Source: Parcubacteria group bacterium M6-OD1-3 (GTDB taxonomy: Bacteria > Patescibacteriota > Minisyncoccia > Moranbacterales > UBA9337). Taken from it: 53,001 nucleotides of DNA. The translations under genes were made by a program, and so were the position numbers. The stretch is taken from NCBI GenBank assembly GCA_003056165.1, contig LSNR01000009.1, forward strand, positions 1 to 53,001, given 5' to 3'. The notes under the pieces are model-generated. The model made no database searches and was not told the DNA's origin. It was given only the letters and a program-made list of their open reading frames with translations. Below, in pieces: positions 47,101 to 53,001 of the stretch; position 1 is the stretch's first letter; the number at the start of each line of letters is the position of its first letter.

Positions 47101-48312
47101 ATGAAAATAGAAAAAATCAGAAAAGATTTTCCAATACTTAATGCAAGAGAAGGCGGAGAACCGATAATCTATTTCGATAATGCTTGTCAATCCTTACGAC
47201 CTCAGTCTGTTATTGAAGCGATGGATGATTATTATCGAAAATATTCAGCTTGCGAAGGGCGAAGTATCCATAAATTTGGAGAAAAAGTAACGAGAAAATG
47301 TGAAGAGTCAAGAAAAATTATAGCTAAATTTATTGGTGCCAAAAAAGAGGAGGAAATTATTTTTACTCGCAACACTACTGAAGGAATAAATTTAGTGGCA
47401 AAATCTTTAAAATTGCAAAAAGGAGATGTGATAATATTATCAGACAAAGAGCATAATTCAAATCTTATTCCTTGGCAAATTAAGTCCAAAGAGGAAAATA
47501 TTTCTTTGGTTATTTCGCCATCGCGGGAGGACAATACTTTTGATTTGGAAAAATTTAAATTATTGATGAATGAAAAAGTTAAATTGGTAAGTGTCGTGCA
47601 TACCTCCAATTTAGATGGAGTTTCTAATCCCATTAAGGAAATAATTGAGATTGCACATAACTATGGAGCTAAAGTTTTGGTGGATGGAGCACAATCCGCT
47701 TCGCATCAAAAAATAAATGTTGCCAAATTGGATGTTGATTTTATGGCATTTTCCGGACATAAAATGTTGGGACCGTCGGGAACGGGATTTTTGTATGGAA
47801 AATACGATTTGCTAAAAAAGTTAAATCCGTTTATAGTTGGAGGAGATACGGTGGAATATTCAACCTATGACAAGCATCAATTACTGTTACCACCGAAAAA
47901 ATTTGAAGCCGGTTTACAGGATTATGCGGGAATTATCGGTTTAGCGGAAGCGGTAAAATATTTACAGAAAATCGGTTTTAAAAAAATTGCCAAACAAGAA
48001 GCTGTTTTAAATAAATTTATTACGAAGGAAATAATAAATTTGCCGGGATTGAAAATTATCGGACCACAAGATTATAATAAACGGGGCGGGATAGTTTCTT
48101 TTTTTGTCGAAGAATTGGACACTCATCAAATTGCGGTGATGCTAGATTCCACTAATAATATAATGGTTCGTTCGGGACAATTCTGTGTACATTCTTGGTT
48201 CGCCAATCGTCAAATTAAAAATGCTGTGAGAGTTTCGTTAGCCTTTTACAACACTTTAGAAGAAGCTCAAATTTTTGTTGAAAATTTAAAAAAAATAATT
48301 AAATTAAATTAA
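47101..48312 (+). CDS. sufS: SufS-like cysteine desulfurase
   Basis: PLP enzyme releasing sulfur from cysteine for Fe-S clusters or tRNA thiolation. The PLP lysine is K221 in 'AFSGHKMLGPSGTGFLYG', preceded by 'KVLVDGAQSASHQKINV'. The active-site cysteine is C362 in 'MVRSGQFCVHSWF', in the short rigid loop of class II (SufS/CsdA) enzymes. The N-terminus 'IRKDFPILNAREGGEPIIYFDNACQSLRP' also fits. At 403 aa it is standard. Neither SufU, SufE nor SufBCD is adjacent, so its sulfur acceptor is unknown. A strong hairpin occupies its leader. Confidence 0.93.
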   Translation: MKIEKIRKDFPILNAREGGEPIIYFDNACQSLRPQSVIEAMDDYYRKYSACEGRSIHKFGEKVTRKCEESRKIIAKFIGAKKEEEIIFTRNTTEGINLVAKSLKLQKGDVIILSDKEHNSNLIPWQIKSKEENISLVISPSREDNTFDLEKFKLLMNEKVKLVSVVHTSNLDGVSNPIKEIIEIAHNYGAKVLVDGAQSASHQKINVAKLDVDFMAFSGHKMLGPSGTGFLYGKYDLLKKLNPFIVGGDTVEYSTYDKHQLLLPPKKFEAGLQDYAGIIGLAEAVKYLQKIGFKKIAKQEAVLNKFITKEIINLPGLKIIGPQDYNKRGGIVSFFVEELDTHQIAVMLDSTNNIMVRSGQFCVHSWFANRQIKNAVRVSLAFYNTLEEAQIFVENLKKIIKLN

Positions 48313-48362
48313 GAATATTTTTTTGCGAATTTTTTTGTAGGAAGATATTTTATTTTTGTATT

Positions 48363-48761
48363 ATGTTTTGTGTTATTGCGTTAATCATATTTTCTATTTT
48401 AGGAATTTTTAGTGCTACTCATCGTCAGCTAGCTAAAGAGGCCTTTGATTGTGTTTTTAGGCGGATAACTTTACGACCGTGCAATACTGGTTTTGATAAA
48501 AAAATAAAAGGAAAAATTATTGGAAAACTTTTGAACAAATCTCCTAAGATTGCCAGTTTCATAAATCGTTTTTGGGAAATTATATCTTGGATTTTGGTGG
48601 TTATCTTTTTTACTTCTCTATTTTTCAGCGCCAGAAGTGCCTATTATTTAATAAAATACAAAACTTGTGACCCATCTGAGCCTCAAAATTGTATTTTTAC
48701 TCCAAACGGAGTTGATACTCCTCATAATGTTGATGATAAGTGCGAAGACGATAGTCATTAA
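48363..48761 (+). CDS. Conserved two-TM membrane protein
   Basis: 132 residues with hydrophobic segments 'MFCVIALIIFSILGIFSA' (1-18) and 'FWEIISWILVVIFFTSLFFSA' (about 70-90). The cytoplasmic loop between has two cysteines, 'FDCVFRRITLRPCNTGFD', and the C-terminal tail has further cysteines ('KTCDPSEPQNCIF'). I do not know a named family, though I associate this loop pattern with candidate-phylum genomes where it often accompanies thiol-redox proteins. Here the neighbours are a cysteine desulfurase (50 bp upstream) and rpsO. Paired cysteines on both sides of the membrane suggest a redox or metal role, unproven. Confidence 0.6.
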   Translation: MFCVIALIIFSILGIFSATHRQLAKEAFDCVFRRITLRPCNTGFDKKIKGKIIGKLLNKSPKIASFINRFWEIISWILVVIFFTSLFFSARSAYYLIKYKTCDPSEPQNCIFTPNGVDTPHNVDDKCEDDSH

Positions 48762-48888
48762 AATTTGCCAAAAATTAAGTTTTGTGGTAAGTTCTAAGTA
48801 AGGTTTAATAAGTTTATAAATGTGCACATTGGTTTTTGCAAAAAATTCTTGAGAATTTTGGTCGGAGCGAATGTGTGGCATAAAGAAT

Positions 48889-49158
48889 ATGGCGTTGACA
48901 ACAAAGCAAAAAATAAGGGTGACAAAAAATGTTAAAAGGCATAATAACGATACGGGTTCTTCGGAATACCAAATTGCCCTGTTTACGGAAAAGATAAAAA
49001 AATTGACTAGTCATCTAAAAAAGAATGCAAAAGATTTTCATTCTAGAAGAGGATTATTGAAAATGGTTTCTAAAAGAAAAAAATTGATGGAGTATCTAAA
49101 AAGGACTGATGAGAAAAAATATAAGACAGTTATAAAAAAACTTAAATTAAAGGGATAG
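48889..49158 (+). CDS. rpsO: 30S ribosomal protein S15
   Basis: Primary binder of the 16S central domain. '[34 protein letters not shown]' and '[30 protein letters not shown]' cover the whole protein. The start is set at ATG 48889 (MALTTKQK), giving 89 aa exactly as usual; the track's six extra residues are unsupported. Hairpin-forming sequence (ttcttgagaa) lies in the leader, where S15 often autoregulates, but I cannot match a known S15 leader. A terminator follows at 49163. Confidence 0.96.
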   Translation: MALTTKQKIRVTKNVKRHNNDTGSSEYQIALFTEKIKKLTSHLKKNAKDFHSRRGLLKMVSKRKKLMEYLKRTDEKKYKTVIKKLKLKG

Positions 49159-49162
49159 AAGT

Positions 49163-49200
49163 ATTAAAACGAATGTCTTAAAGTACATTCGTTTTAATTT
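49163..49200 (+). terminator. Terminator of rpsO
   Basis: attaaaacgaatgt / acattcgttttaat, 14-bp stem with an 8-base loop and a T-rich 3' side. It ends 6 bp before the NYN gene ATG, so it may also serve as that gene's leader hairpin. Confidence 0.7.
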
Positions 49201-49206
49201 AAAAAT

Positions 49207-49704
49207 ATGGCAAAAAATAAAGAACAAAGGATTGGCGTTTTAGTGGATGTACAAAATCTATATTATACAGCTAAAGTTTTATACAAGAAAAAGGTTAATT
49301 TTAAAAATATTTTGACCGAAGCGATTTCCGGAAGAAAATTTATTCGAGCAATTGCTTATGGTGTAAAAACAGAAGGGGGATTGGAAGAAAAATTTTTTGA
49401 TGTTTTAGGAAAGCAAGGTTTTGAAGTTAAAACTAAAGATTTACAAATTTTTGCCGGTGGGGCAAAGAAAGCGGATTGGGATGTGGGCATTGCGATAGAT
49501 GCTGTTAAAATGTCAAAGAGTTTAGATGTAATTGTTTTAGTTTCCGGAGACGGGGATTATATACCAATGATTGATTTTGTCCAAAATACTACAGGTTGTC
49601 GAATAGAAGTAATTGCCTTTCAACGATCAACTAGTGCAAAATTAATTGAATCTGCGGATGAGTTCACAGATTTGTCAGAAAATACAAGAAAGTTTTTGAT
49701 GTAG
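49207..49704 (+). CDS. NYN-domain (LabA/DUF88-like) predicted ribonuclease
   Basis: PIN-like NYN fold. 'RIGVLVDVQNLYYTAKVLYK' carries the first acidic residue and N of the active site, 'KKADWDVGIAIDAVKMSKSL' the second acidic cluster, and 'VIVLVSGDGDYIPMIDFVQ' the third. The spacing matches LabA-like proteins, a family of predicted RNases. The end 'STSAKLIESADEFTDLSE' is also typical. At 165 aa it is the single-domain form. It follows rpsO with a terminator-like hairpin in between and ends before a strong terminator, so it may be expressed separately. The RNA target is unknown. Confidence 0.88.
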   Translation: MAKNKEQRIGVLVDVQNLYYTAKVLYKKKVNFKNILTEAISGRKFIRAIAYGVKTEGGLEEKFFDVLGKQGFEVKTKDLQIFAGGAKKADWDVGIAIDAVKMSKSLDVIVLVSGDGDYIPMIDFVQNTTGCRIEVIAFQRSTSAKLIESADEFTDLSENTRKFLM

Positions 49705-49766
49705 TCTATGATAAACAAAACAAAAATCAGAAATGAAGAAGAAATACTTGTTTGGTAAATAAATAT

Positions 49767-49795
49767 AAAACCGCTTTAACAAAGCGGTTTTTTCT
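49767..49795 (+). terminator. Terminator of the NYN gene
   Basis: aaaaccgcttt-aac-aaagcggtttt followed by T-rich sequence. It lies just before the convergent tRNA-Leu. Confidence 0.9.
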
Positions 49796-49799
49796 TTTG

Positions 49800-49881
49800 T
49801 GCCTTGGGAGAGACTCGAACTCTCAAGGGCAAGCCCACTAGTTCCTAAGACTAGCGTGTATACCAATTCCACCACCAAGGC
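49800..49881 (-). tRNA. tRNA-Leu (anticodon UAG)
   Basis: On the minus strand GCCTTGG pairs with CCAAGGC. The anticodon arm CTAGT-CTTAGGA-ACTAG shows TAG. A long variable arm (GGGCTTGCCC) and T-arm GAGAGTTCGAGTCTCTC identify a class II tRNA-Leu. Discriminator A, CCA not encoded. Confidence 0.95.
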
Positions 49882-49999
49882 GATAAATTAAAACAAACTA
49901 ATACTATAACACTTTCTTGAAAAAATCAATAAGTTGTATTCTAACTTCAACAATTAATTGCAATACTCTGAATAGTTTTTAGTTTTAGATAGTTATATA

Positions 50000-50293
50000 C
50001 TATTGAATAATAGATATAATTCTTTGAACTTCACTTTTTAAAGCATCGCTATCTTCATATTCGCCATGATGACGAGTAGTTTTTCCATAAGTTTCCCTTT
50101 TTTGATCAAGGTGAATATTTATTAAAAGATTAAAATCTTTCACGCGTGCATAAATATGAAAGCGAGGATAGCCAGCTTGAGCGAGTGGACGGATAAAACT
50201 CATTTCATCTCCAGCATGGCGTTGAAAAATATAACCAGCGCTTTGTAATAAGCTAATAGGATTTTCTTTAATGTGTTCTATTTTAATTTGCAT
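50000..50293 (-). CDS. Conserved hypothetical protein (97 aa)
   Basis: Small soluble protein. 'ISLLQSAGYIFQRHAGDEMSFIRPLAQAGYPRFHIYARV' followed by 'FNLLINIHLDQKRETYGKTTRHHGEYEDSDAL' reads like a compact alpha/beta domain with several conserved-looking histidines. I associate it with candidate-phylum hypothetical proteins but know no function. The histidines and acidic residues in the second half could bind a metal. It stands alone upstream of tRNA-Leu on the same strand, after a 118-bp gap. No Shine-Dalgarno motif is evident. Confidence 0.65.
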   Translation of the reverse strand: MQIKIEHIKENPISLLQSAGYIFQRHAGDEMSFIRPLAQAGYPRFHIYARVKDFNLLINIHLDQKRETYGKTTRHHGEYEDSDALKSEVQRIISIIQ

Positions 50294-50391
50294 AGAGGTT
50301 TCTGTTTGATATTTATAATTTATTGTTAATTTAATGTTAGCTTAGCATTGACGAGTTATTTTATCAATAAGATAGAATTTGTGAAGATAAT

Positions 50392-50490
50392 ATGGAACTA
50401 AATATAATAATAAAAAATGTGCAAGAAAAGACTGGAAAACAATTTTTGAACAAATCAAACATTGACCCATTGATAATAAAAGTATTATGA
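50392..50490 (+). CDS. Possible small ORF (32 aa) ahead of a large palindrome
   Basis: MELNIIIKNVQEKTGKQFLN and so on to TGA 50490, immediately followed by the 49-bp palindrome. A -35-like ttgacg at 50348 and tagaat at 50373 (19-bp spacer) lie upstream. Coding status is doubtful. The rest of the 583-bp gap (50294-50876) holds caaat repeats near 50550 and an attenuator-like hairpin before the flippase, and nothing else I can name. Confidence 0.2.
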   Translation: MELNIIIKNVQEKTGKQFLNKSNIDPLIIKVL

Positions 50491-50494
50491 AGAA

Positions 50495-50543
50495 ATTTTT
50501 AAGCTACTTTGCGAGGACAGTCCTCGCAAAGTAGCTTAAAAAT
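50495..50543. repeat. 49-bp near-perfect palindrome (24-bp arms, 1-base centre)
   Basis: Arms contain aagctactttgcgaggac and gtcctcgcaaagtagctt around a single a. Outside the core attatga (50484-50490) and tcataat (50545-50551) extend it with small mismatches to about 68 bp. There is no T-run. Confidence 0.9.
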
Positions 50544-50830
50544 GTCATAATTAAATCAAATCAAATCAAATTAAAGAAAAAAAGTAAGAAATCTTAATAA
50601 CTGAAATCTATTAAATTATTTATTACTTAATTTATTACTTACCTAGTTTAATATTTTTTTGAAGTGTTGCAATTAATTGTTGAGGTTAGGGAAAGATGGG
50701 TTGACGATTTAGCAGATATGTGATATTTTTAAGTGGAAATATTAGATTGTTTATTCAAGAATAATATCTTAAATAATTTGATTTATTTTCATTTTAATAA
50801 TACCATTTTAAATTAAAAAATTATCGCTTG

Positions 50831-50866
50831 AAAAGGACTACCTGAACAAGCCAGAGTCCTTTTTTG
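50831..50866 (+). terminator. Terminator-like hairpin directly before the flippase gene
   Basis: aaaaggact / agtcctttt with a 15-base loop (acctgaacaagccag) and a T-run at 50860-50865. It ends only about 12 bases before the flippase ATG, so it is either the end of an upstream transcript or an attenuator. Confidence 0.6.
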
Positions 50867-50876
50867 TTTGGTATAG

Positions 50877-52127
50877 ATGATTAAAAGAATATTACAAGAC
50901 AAGTTTATTAAAGACAATGCCATCCTTTTTGTCGGTTCAATGGTTGTGGCAGTTTTAAATTATCTGTATCATCCTATTTTAAGTAGGATGATGACTGTGG
51001 ATGATTTTGGAGAAGTGCAAGCTTTGATTGCTATTTTTCTGCAAATAAGTGTTATTTTGGGAATTTTTGGAAATATTGTTGTTAATCTTACTGCCAATAA
51101 TAACAATAAATCTAAAAATTTAGCAATCATTAATCAGCTTTATAAAATTGCTTTAATTGGTAGTTTTATTATAACATCAGGAATTATCATCCTCACTCCT
51201 TTTTTAAAACATTTTCTAAACTTTCATTCTATTTTTTCCTTTTGGGTGTTAGCTATTTCTTTACCTCTTAGTATTTCCTTAACTTTTCGTAAGTTTTTCT
51301 TGCAAGGAAAAAAAGAATTTACCAAAGTCTCTGCTATTAGTATTTTTTATGCCGGTGGACGACTGGTAATTGCTATTTTTCTTGTTTGGTTAGGTTGGGC
51401 AACTTTTGGAGCAATTAGTGCTATTACCTTAGCAACACTTTTTTCGTTATTTTATACTTATAAAATTACTCGCAAAAAACTAAAATTATCATTAAAACAA
51501 CCGGTTGTTTTCAATAAAGCTCTTAAAGAAGAATTTAAATACGGTGGTTTAATTTTAGCAACAACAGGCTTTATTACTTTTCTCTATACTGCTGATATGG
51601 TTTTTGTAAAACATTATTTCCCACCGGACTTGGCGGGATTTTATGGGGGAATTACCACTATTGCTCGCATCGTTTTCTTTATAACTGGTTCAGTAGTGGC
51701 TGTTTTGATTGCTTCAGTAAAGATTAAGGAAAGTTTCAGGAAAAATGCCAAAATATTATTAAAAGGATTGATTATAATAACCTTGATTGGCGCTACTGCT
51801 ACTGGTGTTTTTGTTTTATTCCCAGCTTTGGTTATTAAGTTGATGATTGGTAGTCGCTATGTGGAATATGCTTATCTTTTGCCAAAAATGGCAATGTTAT
51901 TATTTCTAGTTAGTTTAACGAACTTGTTGATGATGTTTTTCTTAGCTTTGCGAAAATATTTTGTAATTTGGATTTCCATATTCGGAGTAACTATTATTAC
52001 TATGATGTCCATATTAAATCACACTGCTCTTATGAATATAGTAAATAATTTTTTAATTGGAGCAAGTATAACAATTGCCTTATTGGTATATCAATTTATA
52101 AAATTTAATAAATCTAAAAATTTATAA
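50877..52127 (+). CDS. Oligosaccharide flippase family protein (Wzx-like)
   Basis: Polytopic membrane protein with about 12 hydrophobic segments. 'LFVGSMVVAVLNYLYHPILSRMMTVDDFGEVQALIAIF' is the conserved start of the polysaccharide_synt/MurJ-Oligoflip-MATE (MOP) superfamily, whose Wzx members move lipid-linked oligosaccharides outward across the membrane. 'FKYGGLILATTGFITFLYTADMVFVKHYFPPDLAGFYGGI' is the matching block of the second half. At 416 aa it is the usual size. It begins a likely glycan locus with the GT2 gene 22 bp downstream and continues out of the window. A terminator-like hairpin sits just before its ATG. Confidence 0.88.
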   Translation: MIKRILQDKFIKDNAILFVGSMVVAVLNYLYHPILSRMMTVDDFGEVQALIAIFLQISVILGIFGNIVVNLTANNNNKSKNLAIINQLYKIALIGSFIITSGIIILTPFLKHFLNFHSIFSFWVLAISLPLSISLTFRKFFLQGKKEFTKVSAISIFYAGGRLVIAIFLVWLGWATFGAISAITLATLFSLFYTYKITRKKLKLSLKQPVVFNKALKEEFKYGGLILATTGFITFLYTADMVFVKHYFPPDLAGFYGGITTIARIVFFITGSVVAVLIASVKIKESFRKNAKILLKGLIIITLIGATATGVFVLFPALVIKLMIGSRYVEYAYLLPKMAMLLFLVSLTNLLMMFFLALRKYFVIWISIFGVTIITMMSILNHTALMNIVNNFLIGASITIALLVYQFIKFNKSKNL

Positions 52128-52149
52128 ATTTTTAATTTAAATTTAAAAT

Positions 52150-52998
52150 ATGAAAAAAATTTCAATCATTATTCCATCATATAACGAAGAAAAAAATATC
52201 CCTCTGATTTATACGGCTATTTGCGTTGAGTGGAAAAAAAGTTTAGTGGATAAATATGATTTTGAAATTATTTTTGTAGATGATGGCAGTCAAGATAATT
52301 CAGTCCAAGAGATTGAAAAATTGGTAGAAAAAGATGAGAGGGTGAAACTGTTGGAATTTTCCCGAAATTTTGGTAAGGAAATAGCCACAACTGCCGGAAT
52401 AAATCATTGTCAGGGCGACGCCTGCATTATGATGGATGCTGATTTACAACATCCTGTAAATCTTTTGCCAGAGTTCATTCATCGTTGGGAAAAAGAAAAA
52501 GTGGAAGTTTTAATTGGTGTGCGGAAAAATAGTAAAAGCGATAGTTTTATTAAAAGATTTGGTGGAAGAATTTTTTATAAGATAATGAGAATGATTTCCG
52601 AAGTGCCGATTGTGCCACAGGCAACAGATTATCGTTTACTGGATAGAGAAGTGATCGATGCTTTTAATAAAATGACGGAAAGAAATAGGATTACACGAGG
52701 TTTGATTGATTGGCTTGGTTTTAAAAGAAGATTATTATACTTTGAAGCGGATGAGCGGGCGGAAGGCGAAGCTAGTTACAGCACTTTCAAGCTCTTCAAG
52801 TTGGCAATCACCAGTATGATTTCTTTGAGTTTATTTCCTTTAAGGGTCGCCAGTTATTTGGGATTGGGAATTATTTTTGTATCGGGAATTTTAGGAATAA
52901 TTATGTTTTTAGATAGATATTTTTTTGATTGGAATTTTTAATTTTTCCGGCACGGCAATTTTAGCGGATATTATTTTATTTTTAATAGTGTGTACGTA
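52150..52998 (+). CDS. Glycosyltransferase family 2 (DPM/GtrB-like), frameshifted near the 3' end
   Basis: GT-A enzyme transferring a sugar to polyprenyl phosphate. 'KKISIIIPSYNEEKNIPLIY', 'FEIIFVDDGSQDNSVQEIEKL', and 'GDACIMMDADLQHPVNLLPEF' with the DxD motif are typical, as are 'ATDYRLLDREVIDAFNKM' and the two C-terminal membrane segments starting 'SLSLFPLRVASYLGLGIIFV'. The track ORF stops at 52941 after 'DRYFFDWNF'. A tandem duplication of aattttt (52933-52939, 52940-52946) causes this. With a single copy the frame continues 'SGTAILADIILFLIVCT', the expected second membrane segment. The last 20 bases look irregular, so contig-end error is possible. It is probably co-transcribed with the flippase. 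Confidence 0.85.
52933..52946 (+). repeat. Tandem 7-bp duplication aattttt x2 in the GT2 gene
   Basis: Two exact adjacent copies of aattttt shift the frame by +1 and create the TAA at 52939-52941. One copy restores family-like sequence. It could be replication slippage or a sequencing/assembly error. Confidence 0.8.
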
Positions 52999-53001
52999 GT
53001 C

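Overview
The window looks like a contig piece from an AT-rich, small-genome bacterium, most likely a member of the Candidate Phyla Radiation (Patescibacteria, Parcubacteria/Moranbacteria-like). This placement is an inference. It rests on the low GC, the near absence of Shine-Dalgarno motifs in front of core genes, the alpha2-type GlyRS, the S16 protein with an acidic tail, and a pilin/T4SS-type ATPase locus flanked by large lysine/glutamate-rich proteins of unknown function. UGA is used as an ordinary stop (yvcK-like, holB and ftsQ-like genes end in TGA), so code 11 applies and not the UGA-recoded codes of Gracilibacteria/SR1. There are no rRNA genes, CRISPR arrays or transposase genes.

Layout: 1-5.0 kb carries a U32 peptidase (5' end cut), a Sua5/TsaC-type protein, GlyRS, a NIF3-like protein and a class IV aminotransferase, with a MITE-like element between the last two. 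5.0-7.2 kb holds a nested palindromic element, rpsP, and rplJ-rplL behind a recognisable L10 leader/attenuator. 7.2-9.6 kb on the minus strand has two tRNA-Gln genes, a GIY-YIG gene that overlaps one of them, a broken tRNA-Gln copy carrying a palindromic insert, and dnaX. 9.8-14.8 kb has pyk, GtrA, a conserved unknown, a Wzz-like membrane protein and prfA. 15.0-18.3 kb is a highly unusual leuS. 18.8-21.8 kb is an eroded accessory zone with two or three broken genes, two small membrane proteins and the intact yvcK-like gene. 21.9-28.7 kb has a GT4 glycosyltransferase, holB, ftsQ-like and two GT39/PMT-like membrane glycosyltransferases. 28.8-38.4 kb is one long plus-strand cluster: a giant unknown membrane protein, two small unknowns, a T4SS-type ATPase, a VirB2-like pilin, a PfkB kinase and an FtsA-like ATPase. 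38.5-42.7 kb has gap, a D-aminoacylase-like amidohydrolase and murD. 42.8-44.1 kb has a GC-richer 17-kDa-antigen-like lipoprotein and a palindrome-rich intergenic region. 44.1-50.3 kb has tsaE, a DnaQ-like exonuclease, rarA, a SufS-like desulfurase, rpsO, a NYN protein and tRNA-Leu. 50.9 kb to the end has a flippase and a GT2 glycosyltransferase whose 3' end is frameshifted.

The most striking object is leuS. The ORF encodes 1092 residues where about 800-870 are usual. A complete alpha/beta-hydrolase domain of the RBBP9/YdeN type, with its apparent Ser/Asp/His triad, sits inside the CP1 editing domain. Three copies of a 58-68 bp palindromic element are also inserted in frame in the same gene, recalling Rickettsia palindromic elements. 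The element was not seen elsewhere in the window. A different palindromic insert disrupts the T-arm of a duplicated tRNA-Gln. Several long, nearly loop-free palindromes (33, 40 and 49 bp), MITE-like inverted-repeat elements and dispersed hairpins show that short palindromic DNA is unusually active in this genome.

Functionally the window is mostly informational and envelope housekeeping: translation (two aminoacyl-tRNA synthetases, RF1, S15, S16, L10, L7/L12, tRNAs and t6A synthesis), replication/repair (DnaX, delta prime, RarA, DnaQ-like), glycolysis (Pyk, GAPDH), cell division and wall (FtsQ-like, FtsA-like, MurD), and surface glycan assembly (GtrA, Wzz-like, flippase, GT2/GT4/GT39).
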